Positions 45,949 to 57,540 of a stretch of DNA of 64,000 bases are shown piece by piece. The position numbers were made by a program, and so were the translations under genes. The stretch lies in the NCBI GenBank assembly GCA_050084985.1, contig JBITNC010000001.1, positions 215,264,001 to 215,328,000 on the forward strand, given 5' to 3'. This DNA comes from Nageia nagi (Eukaryota; Pinophyta). A model generated the notes under the pieces. That model did not search any database and had not been told where the DNA came from. It saw only the letters and a program-made list of their open reading frames with translations. The first letter of the stretch is position 1. The number at the start of each line of letters is the position of its first letter.

Positions 45949-46665
45949 CTAGATGTGATACTTTTTTAGGTGCCTAACATTGATGGGATTTTCGAGAACC
46001 TCCCCATCCAATATATATAATCTATATGAACCTCTACCAAAGGCCTCTATAATGATGTATGGGCCAACACAATTTGGCTCAAATTTTCTTTTGAGTTCAT
46101 CCTTTATTGTAGTGTTAGAAATGTTCTCTTGGAGAACCAAATCACCAACCTCAAATGCTTTGGGCACCATTTTCTTTCCATAGGCCTTCTTTATTCTATT
46201 GATATGTTTTAATATACTTTAATACATTAATTCTTTTTTCATATGATGCCTCTAGCTAATTTAACCTTGCTTTCCATTATTATGGTTCCTTCATGATATC
46301 TTTGAGTGTAATTCTCAAAGAAGGGATCTCAATTTCAAGAGGAATGATTACTTCATCACCATACATAAGAGAGTATGGAGTAGCACCTATTTCTATTATT
46401 TCACTTGTTCTATATTCCCATAGAGCATATGGTAATTGATCATACCAATCCCTACCATTATTTTTTATAGTTTTTGCAAATATCTTCTTGATATTTTTAT
46501 TTGTTGCTTTAGATTGTCCATTTCCTTAGGGATAGTAAACTGAAGAGAATCTCTATTCAACCTTAATATTTTTACAAAATTCCTTGATAACTTTTCCTAT
46601 AAAATTTTCACCATTATCCATGATTAACCTTTTGAGCAAAGCAAACCATTTTCAAGTCCTTCTTA
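45949..46665 (-). pseudogene. Element B integrase, N-terminal and core start deleted
   Basis: Readable from RLIMDNGENF with the second Asp (about 46610-46635) through NGQSKATNK, where the third acidic residue is Lys, to the C-terminus at 45949-46170 (VGDLVLQENISNTT, FEPN, VGPYIIIEAFGRGSYRL, HLKKYHI). The zinc region and first Asp are missing: sequence jumps from the second RNase H domain (KMVCFAQK) to the middle of the core. Stops fall at the same Gln codons as in C. Confidence 0.83.
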
Positions 46666-47115
46666 ATAATTGATTGAGTTCTCAAGTTCTTGATAGTGAA
46701 AGTAGTCTTCCTACCTTTTATCTCAATTGGTATATAGTGAAGTTGCACTTGCCATTGCATCTACCAACATGTTATTGTTTCTTGGAATGTTTTCTAATTA
46801 ATACTCTTCAAATTAAGAAAGGAGTTTTGCAATAGGCATTTATATGGAATAAGTTTCTCATTCTTGGTGTTGTAGATCTCATTGACTTGATTCACTATTA
46901 ACTGTGAATCCCCATAAATATGTAAATGTGTAATGCCAATCTATATAGCTACTTTCAATCCTAATATGAGAGCTTCATATTCTACCATATTGTTAGTACA
47001 TTAAAATTATAGTTTGTGTGACATAGGAATAATATCATTTTGAGGCAATATCAATGCTATTCTTGCTCTTGACCCTTGCATACACCATGATCCATCAAAA
47101 TACATTTTCTAGAGT
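46666..47115 (-). pseudogene. Element B second RNase H-like domain
   Basis: MYFDGSWC at 47084-47106, MVEYEALILGLKV at about 46950-46995 and IYGDSQLIVNQV at about 46875-46925. All three acidic motifs are present and the Gln of GDSQ is still CAG, whereas C and F have TAG there. Confidence 0.82.
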
Positions 47116-47560
47116 TTTGAAACCTCTACAAAATGAATGTTGGTGGTCTTGTTATCTTCAAAAGAAGGCTATAGGTAGTCTTCTTCTATATGTTATATGA
47201 TTCTACCAAAGCACATTCATCTTGAAATTATTCTCTAAATTTTGTACTATCTTTACTAAGATTACCCCAAATGCATGTTTTGTAGCTAAGACATAGAGCC
47301 AAATAGGTTCTGCATGCCTATATGGAGCTAAGATTAATGGATGTAACAAATACTCTTTTATTCTAACAAATGCTTTTTGACACTTAACATCCTATTTAAA
47401 CTCAACTTCTTTCTCAAGTAAATGAGACATAGGAGCTATCTTATCTATTACTTGATAAATGAATCTTATAATAGCTTTAATCTTACCTTGGATGCTTCTC
47501 AATTACTTGAGATTCATAGGAGAATACATTTCTATGATGGCCTTAATCTTCTTTGTATCC
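47116..47560 (-). pseudogene. Element B RNase H (first)
   Basis: Follows RT. Pieces such as the Leu-rich start near 47340-47420 (EVEFKQDVKCQKAF-like, LLHPLILAPY) and the tail at 47165-47250 are recognisable by alignment with C, where the same region reads better. Decayed. Confidence 0.6.
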
Positions 47561-48345
47561 ACTTCAACCCCTCTCCTAGAGATAATGTGTGCCAAGAGTT
47601 TTCCTAATGATATCCCAAATGCATATTTTTTAATCTTGATTCTTAACTTATACTACTTCATCATTTTAAATGTTATTTTTACATCCTTGACATGGTGTTT
47701 TTTATTCTTTTATTTTATCAAGATATTATCTACATAGACCTCTAATGTTATATTAATGAAGTCATGGAACATGAATATCATTGCTCTTTGATATGTGGCC
47801 TCTACATTCCTAAAACCAAATGGCATTACCTTGTAGCAAAAGTTGCCCTAATGAGATATAAAAGCTATTTTGTGTTGATAACTTTCTTTGATTTTGATTT
47901 GATTATATCCTAAAAATCCATCCGTAAATCATAACATCTCATAACCTGCCAAACTATCAATGATCCTATCTATGTTAAGTAGTGGGAAATCATCTTTCAA
48001 ACATACTTTATTGAGATCTCTAAAATTGGTACATACTCTAATTTCACCTATAGGATTTTCCATTAGGACTACATTCACCATCCTTTCTGAATAGTTAATG
48101 GATCTAATGAAGCCAATCTCTAATAGTTTCTCAATTTCCTTCTTAACTAGTAAAGAAACTTGAAAAAGTATCTTTATTGGTTTTTGCTTTATTAGAATTG
48201 CTCCTTTCTTAACAAGAAAGTTATGTACCATAAAATTTTCATCTAATCTAGGCATATCTTTATATGACCATGCAAATAATTCAAAATAATCATGAAAAGA
48301 TTGAATCAACTCATTTTGCAAAGGTTCTTCAAGGAGGTTACCCAT
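47561..48345 (-). pseudogene. Element B reverse transcriptase
   Basis: An open piece 47929-48345 gives MGNLLEEPLQNELIQSF, LFAWSYKDMPRLD, VKKEIEKLLEIGFIR, IRVCTNFRDLNKVC, DDFPLLNIDRIIDSL. A stop and shifts follow. The catalytic box reads EVYVDNILIK at about 47715-47745: the second Asp of YVDD is Asn, which would destroy activity. Confidence 0.85.
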
Positions 48346-48354
48346 TTTTAAGAG

Positions 48355-49095
48355 TCATGGTGTCTCTTGAGAACCAATGTTAACCTCTTTTATCTCTTCA
48401 TTCAACCAAGTCATCTTTGATTTTGATAGTGTGAGAAATGATAGCTCTCCCAACCCTTCAATTTTATCTTCCATAGATTCACCAAAGTAAGCATGTACAT
48501 CTAGATAATGTTTATGAGTTCTCTTTTCATGCCTAGCTAGATATTTAGTTCTAGCACTTAGAGATTCTAATAAAGTATCATCATTCTCAAACAAGTCTAT
48601 AGCATGTATTACATCTTCATCATCTATTCCACATTTAATAACAAAGCAATTTTGATCATCTCTTACCCATTCATCTACTTTCATTACTAATAGAAAATTG
48701 TCCTGACCATCGTGACCATCTCCATGATATGAAATGATGCAACATTTGTTTTTCTTTATGATTTCCTTTAAAAAAGATCATTGGTAGTCTTTATGCAACC
48801 TAAAGGAGTGTGGGTAGTCCTTTTTCTAAGCCTCCTACCATTTGTTTAAGTCTCTCTCTAGATTAATATTATTGACATCCATGATGGTGTATGAACAAAA
48901 CTTAATATCATTAATGTTAGTTCTTTGTAATCCTTTTCTATAGATATGATCATTCCTAGCTAGGATAGCCTCATCTTCTACATCATATGGAAGAAATATC
49001 TTAGGGAGAACATAATTACACTACTTGGATATCTACTCATCTACTTCTACCTTGTAAACATTTCCTTCAAAATAAAACTTGAAACATCTATGCAA
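48355..49095 (-). pseudogene. Element B protease-RT linker
   Basis: 48355-48684 is open (109 codons): DDEDVIHAIDLFEND, then ARTKYLARHEKRTHKHYLDVHAYFGE. The same segment is in C at 58041-58247. It is conserved in this family but I do not know its role; it probably belongs to the polyprotein. Confidence 0.65.
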
Positions 49096-49420
49096 AGTGG
49101 ATGCTACTCCTTCCACATCATCTATTGAAGGTCTTCCAAGAATAAAATTGAAAGAAGGTTTTCCATCTATAATGTAGAAAATGGTATTAAGTACCTTATT
49201 TCCTACTTTGATCAGAAATGTGATGATTCATACACATTTCTTTGGAACAACATCAAACACCTTAACTCTCATGGTAGTCTCTTCTCTTGAAGGTAATAAA
49301 TCTAGATAAAATTATGAAAGCAAGTGAGTGGTGGTAATATTCAAAGCTACCCCACCATCTATCAATGACCTCTTAACTATATTGCTAAAGGTATTCACAT
49401 CAATAAAAAATGATTATTGT
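49096..49420 (-). pseudogene. Element B aspartic protease
   Basis: RSLIDGGVALNITTTH (about 49330-49375) with the catalytic Asp kept, then REETTMRVKVFD and FYIIDGKPSFNFILGRP (about 49125-49175). Same signature as C (57262-57509). Stops at Gln positions. Confidence 0.8.
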
Positions 49421-50897
49421 AATTGGATTACATCCTTGCTAGGCTTTTCAATAAGGTGAAAAGTAATAACATTTCTTTTACTCCATATTTTTTCCCTTTT
49501 TGCAAAAGTAATGATTGAGATGTTCCTATCTATCTAACTATTCTAAAAAATTTGATTCATCATTGCTCTATGAGGTTCTAAAATTTGAAGCAATTCAAAC
49601 AAACTAACCTTGGCTTATGTTTTCTTAAGTTGCTTAATGAGGTCAAAACTTCTTAGGTCTTTAGGAAGCACCATTTCACATGTGACTAGATCTGTTGCTA
49701 CCCTTGGTCGTCCTCTTGTAAGTGCTATACACACTTGTTCAGGGAAGATTACATTCATATGTTACTCTTTCCCTATATTTTTAACTTTGATAAGACACAC
49801 ATAGAATCCATCCTTTATGATGATTTGTATTTTATTTCTTAGGCCTCCACATCTATTAGTAGCATGCCTTTTAGTTTGATGATATTCATAGTATCTATCT
49901 TCCTTTTACCATGTTGGCCTCTCCATTGACTCATCTTCCTCTTGCTTAGGTAAATTTTGTAATAGTCCCTTTGCCATTAGATCTTTCAAGATAAACCTAG
50001 GAGGTATAGGAAACTTTATGAATTTCCTTTCTTTCTTTTCATCCACTTTTTATGCTACATGAATCAATTTATCTTTCTTTAGTGATTATGGCTGCTTATC
50101 CTTGGCCCTAGGCTTGTCAACATCTCAATATTTCATAAGTCCTAATTTCATAAGGACTTTTTCTTTTTCCAATAGCTTATATGTTAAATTTGAAAATGCT
50201 AGTGTGTATAATCAATGACATAAGATTGTAAGGATAATATGATAGCCTACTTGAAGATATTTTTTACCTCCTTTTCTATGAGCTTAGTTTTGATTTATTG
50301 AAATGTATTTTTGAATTACACTATAAACTTTTCAAGATTTTCATTACTACCTTACCTCATAGCACATAGATCCAAAAACATGACTTCATGCTTAATGTTA
50401 TACTTATATTGTTCTAGAAATAAGTTGCTCAACTCTCAAAATGATGTAACTAACCTTTTAGGTAAAGAATAGAACTATTGACAATCCTATCCTTCCAAAT
50501 TATGAGGAAAGAACTTCATTTGTAATCTCTAATCCACACTAATTTTGAGCTCACACTCATCTTTAAACCCTTCCAAATGTCTCTTGGAATCTCCCTCCCC
50601 ATTGAAATTATAGAACATGGGATCTTTATAATTTGATGATGGTATTCATAAATAGATCTCATCATATAGAGGGCTATCAAATTCAATTGAATCATCTGGT
50701 TGAGCTAATCCTGTTGCTAGTTGATCAATATATCTTTGCCTACCCTTGATAGTAGTCTAAATATGATTATTGTTACTTCCATCATCATGGTTAGCTTCTT
50801 GATTAGATGCTTCTGGTCCATCATGCTAAATATCTCCCAAGAGCTCATCAAGATCTCTTCTAGAAAGACTTTGTAGGAATAATCTTAACTGATCCAT
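49421..50897 (-). pseudogene. Element B gag
   Basis: Starts MDQLRLFLQSLSRRDLDELLGD at 50897, first stop a TAG after GDI. The gag core is around 50280-50660. The Tat-type zinc motif reads YEYHQTKRHATNRC (about 49860-49905), where the first Cys is Tyr. Broken by stops. Confidence 0.78.
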
Positions 50898-50974
50898 GTC
50901 TAAAACAACTCACCAAATTGCTTATTAGTCCTAACTAAAACCCTACGGTTTTAGCACAACTACTTATGTGTCAT

Positions 50975-50990
50975 GTTAGGTTCAACAAAA
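50975..50990 (-). other. Element B primer binding site
   Basis: Minus strand TTTTGTTGAACCTAAC next to the LTR; same site as C with one change. The tRNA is not identified. Confidence 0.7.
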
Positions 50991-51765
50991 TATTTACAAA
51001 TAAAAATTCAAGAATGCAAATAAATAAATACCTATAATCTCAAAAGATTTTTATAATTTTGAGCTAATGAATAGCAATTTATAATAAGAAAAGCTAATAT
51101 ACAAGGTAATGAATAACTAGAATCAAAATGACATCACCAAATAAGATTGAATTTGTATACTTACCTCATGGAATGTACCTAATATTGATGAACAAAAGAT
51201 AGTGACAAAGCCTCAACAACTAAAGGAGTCTACACCCAAAGTCATGGAGTAAGGTGAACTAAAGAGAGGGCTATAGGTGATCCATTTTATGCTCAAAAGG
51301 AGCATGGATAGTCTATTTCATCTATAGAGAAGCATTGGTAATCTTTGTTAGACTATATTCCATTCTAAATCAACATTGTGCCTCCACATGGACTCTTGAT
51401 GATTGCAGTTTGATACTCACATAAGCTAATAATCATTAGGATGCTCACATAAGGAAGTACACAAATCTAGCCTTAAATGGCGATGTCAAGAGACACCTAA
51501 AAATACTACCATCATCAAGACCAGATATTGGATCATGTATCTCCTTGATGTGGACTTAATATTAGATCCTTATTTATATAGATAATAATATGACCTACTC
51601 CTTCAGTCAATGTGTACCAACATAAATAAGAATATAGTAAGTAGATGATATATATTAACCATATCAAAGATAACATCAATATTATTAAACTAGGTGTGTA
51701 TAAGTGCGGGCCCATATCTCCTAATGTATTAATTTAAATGCATGAATTAATTTTAAGTGACAATA
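50991..51765 (-). repeat. Element B 5' LTR (775 bp)
   Basis: Matches 44362-45134. The TATA motif (minus strand CTATATAAATAAGG) lies at about 51573-51588, shared with C, D and E. Confidence 0.92.
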
Positions 51766-51778
51766 ATATTATTACAAA

Positions 51779-52269
51779 TAGTTAGGATGGTGACCTATCC
51801 AGAGGGTATGAGTGGTCTAAAGCATAACCTTTAACACAAGGAGTACTTCTAAACTTGGACTACCATGCCTTAGGAACCATGGTGGACAAGAGAGAGAGAT
51901 CTCATTCCTATAGTTAAATTGGATAGGCTACTAGGGTGAATAAAGCTTGGGTGGACCTTAGGGGTGAAACTTATTAGAAGATCATTGGTTGGGTAGTGAG
52001 CTAGGGGCCCTTTGGATCCCTATGATGGTACATGGCTACCAAGCTTGGTGCAGTAATGGACCAAGATTCTTGATGCTCCATAGGGCTAGGTTATGTCTCC
52101 AAGATATAAGGCTTGTAGTAGATTGTAACTAAGGAATTAACAAAAAGTGGAACTGGATAGATTCTCAAGTCATGTTGGGCCTAGCTTGTTGGTTCTTATA
52201 GCTGAAGCTAGCACTAAGAAGTACCTTCAGTACTCTACTCCAAGGGTGGATCATTATGGTACTATTATA
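51779..52269 (+). repeat. Element L 5' LTR (491 bp)
   Basis: Starts TAGTTAGGATGGTGACC and ends TATGGTACTATTATA. Aligns with K's 3' LTR from end to end. Only two bases (AA, 51777-51778) separate the two LTRs. Confidence 0.8.
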
Positions 52270-52271
52270 TG

Positions 52272-52284
52272 TGGTATTTGAGAC
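52272..52284 (+). other. Element L primer binding site (initiator Met tRNA type)
   Basis: TGGTATTTGAGAC two bases after the LTR, close to TGGTATCAGAGC. It shows that 51779-52269 is a 5' LTR with its body to the right. Confidence 0.65.
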
Positions 52285-54274
52285 TTAAGGGTATGGGTAA
52301 GGATGGTGAAATAAATTGAGTGCATTATGTTGATATGATCCACATAAGGCATGAATGTATCAGGTGAGTCTCTCTAACTAGGCCTTGTATAAGGAGGTAG
52401 ATTAAGAGTGTGCATTGGTGCCTAATAGTTGTATGTGGAGGAATGTAAAAGGCCCATTGAGGTTGCATCTTAATGCAGGTTGTGTAGATGCACCAAGAGA
52501 TGTAGCACCCACCTTAATTGGTGATCATCCTTGAGTGATTCCACCATAAAAACTAAGTAGTGTTGATGGGCCAAAGAAGGCAACATCCATCTTGGTTGGG
52601 ATTGCCATTATGCATCCTACCATGAGTTTTGGGTGATGCTTGACTAGCATTAGCCTTTGTTCATGATTTGAATTTAGGAATGCCTTAGCAAATGTGGAGA
52701 AACTCATGTTGTGGGATCATTTTGGTAACATGCATCATTAACTATGAACCATGAATTGTGAGCATGGATCATGAATCAAGGACCTTGAGTATGGACCATA
52801 AGCATGAGTCATGGAGGATGAGACTTGTCCCCATAAGTAGATTTAGGTGAAAAGACCTTTGAATTAATATATTTGGGGTCATTAGCCTACAATGTGTGCA
52901 TTTTGACATCATTTTCTTTCAGCTTGAATATGGGTAAGTAGGTGCATTGTGGAGCAGTTTAGGATGGGTGACCACCTAGGCCATCTTGACACTTGCACCA
53001 ATTTTTGTTGAAAATTAGTCAAAATAGCTTAGAAGTTAGATATATCATGGTAAGAACTAAGTCAACATAAAATTTGAGTGTAGCTTATTGGATATTGAAT
53101 TTTATAATCATTTATGGAAAATTAGTAGGTGCATTTTACATGCTTGTTAAGCTTTTATATTGTTTAGATGGCTATGAGTGTTTCAAATAGGCTTTTAAGG
53201 ATTGAATTGGTTTGGTGTAATCCTATATTATTTGAGATTGGTTTTGGTAAGTGCATAAAGGTTCCAATGAGTTAAAATGTGTAACTAATGGAGCCATTAA
53301 TGAAATGTAAATTAATTGTGTACCAACTGAGTGTAGGCATATTATTACTTTCTTGAAGTGTGTCTTTCAAGGTGGACATGGGAGGAAGTCTACCCAAGGC
53401 ACTAAGTTGGTTTGAAAAGGGCATTCAAATGAAAAGTGAGATTTAAGTTATCAATAAAGATGGGATAAACACTAGAACATTCCCATTCTTTGGAAAACTC
53501 CTAATGTTGAAGTTTTTGGAGTTCATTGGAAACTATTTTCAATATGGTTGGAAAGAAAGAGTTACAATGCCTTGTGAAGCATTATATTTGCCACCTATCT
53601 TTATGAAGATTGTGTATATGGGAAGTAGGTATTATTCCTTCAATTAAGAAGCTAGACCAATGCTATGCTTGGGCTTATGTGGAGAGGGGTCCTAATTCAA
53701 GTTAGTGATTAAACTTTTTCAAGGGTCTCAGCATATGCCAATTTTGGTTTCCTTTGGGATGTGTGATCATCTATGAGCTCTATGTACATCGAGTTGGGCT
53801 TATTTTGCAAAGGGATTTTGTTGAGGAAGATTGTAACAAGTATAACATTATATTGAAGATGAATGGTATTTGAGTTGTGCATATAGTATAGATATAAGTA
53901 CTTCATTAATTTTGGAGAGACCTAATATGGGGAAAAAGGGAAATCTCTTAGGTTGAAGCTAGGTCTTGGAAAACTAAAGGACTTTGAGGGTTGATTCTTC
54001 TCATGTTTGGGTTCTGTGTGATGGTTTTTGGTTTGCTCATATGTGGACTTGCATTGTAAAGGGTGGTTCACCTTTGAGGATGTACTTATCAACACCATTT
54101 TAGAAGGGAGTCAAATTATCAATTTATGAGAAGCATTAGACCACACAATCCTTATGGGAAGGTGATCACTTTTGTATACTTAGGTAGGAATGCACATGTT
54201 GCATATGTCACAAGGATTTTATGTGGCTAAATGTAGTGGTATATTGTTCTTCAAGTACTACTCCAAGTACATCT

Positions 54275-54559
54275 CATATTTATGAGTTCTTTGGAAAATA
54301 GGGTTATGCATAAGGAATTTTGGTGAACTAAAATAAAAAAATAGTGGTGAAATAATTTCAAAATCTTGGTAATTTAACCCTAAAACCTCATAGAAGTAAT
54401 GGTGATATTTCAAAATTTTAAGAACTATGTTATAAAAAATTAGCTAGTTGATATCAATTTCTAAAAAAAGGTAAAAATTACATGTGAATTTAAACTATTA
54501 ATTTATATCAAATTCTCATCTTGATAATTATCAAATGCTCATCTTGATAATGATTAGAT
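54275..54559. other. Unassigned AT-rich sequence
   Basis: Not homologous to other parts of the window that I can see. Non-coding. Towards its right end the phrase CTCATCTTGATAATTATCAAATG begins to repeat and leads into the minisatellite. Confidence 0.5.
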
Positions 54560-55008
54560 ATTAATTTAGTAATAAGATGGTCATATTTAGTAATAAGATG
54601 CTCATCTTTTACAACAAATCACTTGTATTCAGTAACAAGTCACTCCTCTTTAATAGCAAGTTGTTGATATTTAGTAAGAAGTTGCTCATGTTCAGTAACA
54701 ACTTGCTTATCTTCAAGTCACACATCTTTAGTAACAAGTCACTCATCTTTAGTAACAAATCACTTATCTTTAGTAATAAGTAGACCATTTTTTAGTAATA
54801 AGTTGCTCATATTTAGTAACAAGATTCTTATCTTTAGTAACAAGTTGCTCATCTACAATAACAAGTTATATATTATAACAAGTCACTTGTGTTTAATAAC
54901 AAGACTCTATTCTTTAGTAATAAGTCACTCATATTCAATAATAAGGTTCTTATCTTCAATAATAAGTTGCTCATATATAGCAACAAGCAATTCACCTTTA
55001 GTAGCAAG
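54560..55008. repeat. 21-bp minisatellite
   Basis: About 20 imperfect head-to-tail copies of TTTAGTAACAAGTCACTCATC with variants (AATAAG, TTGCTC). The 21-bp period makes an ORF with a 7-residue repeat (IFSNKSL), which is not evidence of a gene. No unique spacers, so not CRISPR. It ends exactly at the C 5' LTR. Confidence 0.92.
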
Positions 55009-55787
55009 TGTTACCACCTAAAATTAATTTATGCATTTAAATTAATACATTAGAAAATATGTATCTACACTTATATGCACTTAGTTCAAGAATATTAATG
55101 TAATCTTGGATATAGTTAATATTTATCATCAACTTACTATATTCTTGTTTATGTAGGTACATGTTGACTTAATGAGTAGGTCATATTATTATCTATATAA
55201 ATAGGGATATAATAGTAAGTCCACATCAAGGATATACATGATCCCATATCTAGTCTTGATGATGGCAATCTTTTAGGTGTCTCTTGACACTGCCATTCAA
55301 GGATGGGTTTGTGTACTTCCTTATGTAAGCATTCTAATGATTATTAGCTTATTTGGGTATCAAACTAAGATCATTGAGAGTCTATGTGGAGGCATAGAGT
55401 CATTTTAGAATGGACTATAGTATAACAAAGACCATTGGTGCTCCTTTGTATATAAAATAGATCATTGACACTCTTTCTGAGCATGTAATAGACTACCTAC
55501 AACCCTCTCTTTGGATCATATTGCTATATGACTTTAAGTGCAAACTTTTTTAGTTGTTGAGGCTTCATCACTATCTTCCATTCATTGATATTAGGTATGT
55601 TCCATGAGGTAAGTATACAAACTTAATCTTGCTTGGTGGTGTCATTTCAATTCTAGTTATTCATTATCTCCTATATCATCTTTTCTTGTTATCAATTGAT
55701 ATTTGTTAGCTTAGAATTTATAAATATTCCTTCAAGACTATAGGTATTCATTTATTTGCATTCTCAAATACATTTTATTTATAAACA
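55009..55787 (+). repeat. Element C 5' LTR (779 bp)
   Basis: Starts TGTTACCACC and ends TTTATAAACA. Homologous to the B LTRs (inverted) and, more weakly, to D and E. TATA box TATATAAATAG at 55194. Confidence 0.85.
55194..55203 (+). promoter_or_regulatory. TATA box in element C LTR
   Basis: TATATAAATA followed by GGGATATAATAGTAAGTCCAC. The same motif and context are in E at 63394. Confidence 0.6.
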
Positions 55788-55803
55788 TTTTGGTGAACCT
55801 AAC
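55788..55803 (+). other. Element C primer binding site
   Basis: TTTTGGTGAACCTAAC directly after the LTR end. The TGG start fits a tRNA 3' end; the tRNA is not identified. Confidence 0.7.
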
Positions 55804-55852
55804 ATGAATCTATAAGTAGTTGTGCTAAAACCCTATGGTGAGTTGTTTTAGA

Positions 55853-57060
55853 CATGGATTAGTTAAGAGTATCCTTACAAAGTCTTTCAAGAAGAGATCT
55901 TGATGAGCTCTTGGGATATATTTAGCATGATGGACTAGAAGCATTTGATGAAGGATCCAACCATGTAACAATGATCACATTTGGGCTACTATTGAGGGTA
56001 TGTAAAGATAGATTAACCAACTAGCAAGAAGAGTAGCTCAATTAGATGATTTGATTGAGTTTGGTAGCCCTCTATGTGATGAGATCCATTTATGCATGCC
56101 ACCACTAGATTATAAAGATCCCAAGTTTTGTATGTTTAGTTGGGAGGGAGATATTAGGAGACATTTGCAAGGGTCTAAAGATGAGTGTGAGCTCAAAATT
56201 AGTGTGGATTCGAGATTATAGGTGAAGTTCTTTCCTCATAGCATGGAAGGAGAAGCTTGTGAATGGTTCTATTCTATACTTGAAAGTTCAATTACATCAT
56301 TTTAAGAGTTGAAAAAGTTATTTATAGAATAGTATAAGCATAACATCATGGTTTTGGATTTATGTGCTATGAGGCAAGGTAGTAACAAAAATCTTGAAAT
56401 TTTTGTCATGGGATTCAAGAAGACATGGTAACAAATCAAAACTAAGCTCATCAAAAAAGAGGTAAATAATATCTTCAAGTATGATATCATATTATATGTA
56501 CAATCTTATGTCATTGATTATACACATTTAGCATTTTTTGATATGACATATAAGCTATTGGAAAAAGAAAAGTCCTTATGAAATTAGGACTTGTGAAGTA
56601 TCGAGATGATATAAGCCTAGGGCCAAGGATAAGTATCCATAATCATCAAAGAAAGATAAATCCATTCATGTAGCAAAAAAACTAGATGAAAAGAAAGCAA
56701 GAAAATTCATAATGTTTCCTATATCTCCCAAGTTTATCTTGGAAGATCTAATGGTAAAGGGACTATTATAGCCTTTACCTAAGCAAGAGGAAGATGAGTT
56801 AGTAGAGAGGATAGCATGGTACATAGAAGATAGATACTTTGAATATCATCAAATCAAATGGCATGCCACTAATGGGTGTGGAGGCCTAAGAAACAAAATA
56901 CAAAGGTAGTAACATACTAATGTAATTTTTCATGAAGAAGTGTGTGCAACACTTACAAGAGGAAGATCAAGAGCAAAAATAGATCTTAGCATATGTGAAA
57001 AAGAACTTCTTAAAGATTCAAGAAGTTTTAACTTCATTGAGCAACTTAAGAATACATAAT
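55853..57060 (+). pseudogene. Element C gag
   Basis: Starts M-D-stop-LRVSLQSLSRRDLDELL at 55853 (TAG at the Gln codon that B still has as CAG). Gag core: WEGDIRRHLQG, KFFPHSMEGEACEWFYS (about 56130-56280), then IMVLDLCAMRQG. Zinc motif YFEYHQIKWHATNGC at about 56835-56880 with the first Cys changed to Phe or Tyr. Several TAG/TAA. Confidence 0.82.
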
Positions 57061-57239
57061 CCAAGGTTATTTTGTTTGAATTGCTTCAAATTTTAGAACC
57101 TCATGGTGAAATTATGAATTAGATTCTACTTTTTCAAAAAAAAAAATTATGGAGTAAAGAAGATGTTATCACTTTTCATCCTAATGAAAGGCCTAGCAAA
57201 GATGTGACCTAGTTATATACACCATTGTTCATTGAAGTA

Positions 57240-57540
57240 AATACCTTTGGCAATACAATTAAGTGATCATTGATAGATGGTGGGGTAGCTTTGAATATTA
57301 CCAATAGTCACATACTTCCACAATTTGATCCAAATTTATTACCTCCAAGAGAAGAGACTACCATGAGAGTTAAGGGGTTTGATGGTGTTCCAAAGAAATG
57401 TATAGGAATCATCACACTTCTAATCAAAGTAGAAAACAAGGTACTTAAGACCTTATTCTACATTATAGATGGAAAACCTTCTTTCAATTTCATTCTTGGA
57501 AGACCTTAGATAGATGACATGGAAATAGTAGCATCCAATT
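57240..57540 (+). pseudogene. Element C aspartic protease
   Basis: SLIDGGVALNITNSH (about 57268-57310) with catalytic Asp, REETTMRVKGFDGVPKKC, FYIIDGKPSFNFILGRP (to 57509). A TGA directly before SLIDGG replaces an Arg codon still present in B. About 80 open codons. Confidence 0.82.

Larger units (their letters stand above)
44362..51765 (-). mobile_element. Element B: Tat-like Ty3/Gypsy retrotransposon, nested in K's LTR
   Basis: LTRs 44362-45134 and 50991-51765, perfect target duplication ATATT (44357-44361 and 51766-51770). The interior reads on the minus strand gag, protease, linker, RT, RNase H, second RNase H, damaged integrase, 3' UTR repeats. Close relative of C (shared gag start MDQLRL/SLQSLSRRDLDELL). 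7.4 kb, normal for a compact Tat element with an integrase deletion. Confidence 0.93.
43888..51776 (+). repeat. Element K 3' LTR (about 480 bp), split by element B
   Basis: 43888-44361 plus 51771-51776. It starts TATGAGAGGGTGACCTCTCC and, after removing B and one copy of its ATATT duplication, ends ATATTATTACA. It matches L's 5' LTR (51779-52269) over its length (ACTACCATGCC; GGCCCT; GTAATGGACCAAGA) and matches J's LTR at both ends. Confidence 0.82.
51779..54274 (+). mobile_element. Element L: second copy of the K family, 3' part missing
   Basis: 5' LTR 51779-52269, Met-type primer site at 52272, interior 52285-54274 homologous to K (16106-16409 and 22722-24010). No coding sequence. Homology stops at about 54274, where it is replaced by unrelated sequence; the 3' part and 3' LTR are absent. 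It lies head-to-tail with K, LTR against LTR. Confidence 0.78.

Noticed and set aside
54315-54335. TTTTGGTGAACTAAAAT as a Tat primer site at 54321
   Set aside because: No LTR end precedes it and no gag-like sequence follows; probably chance.
54560-55008. CRISPR-like array
   Set aside because: Units are contiguous and imperfect with no unique spacers, and the DNA is plant-like.
54560-55021. ORFs with IFSNKSL repeats as a protein gene
   Set aside because: They are translations of a 21-bp minisatellite; any frame without a stop in the unit would stay open.
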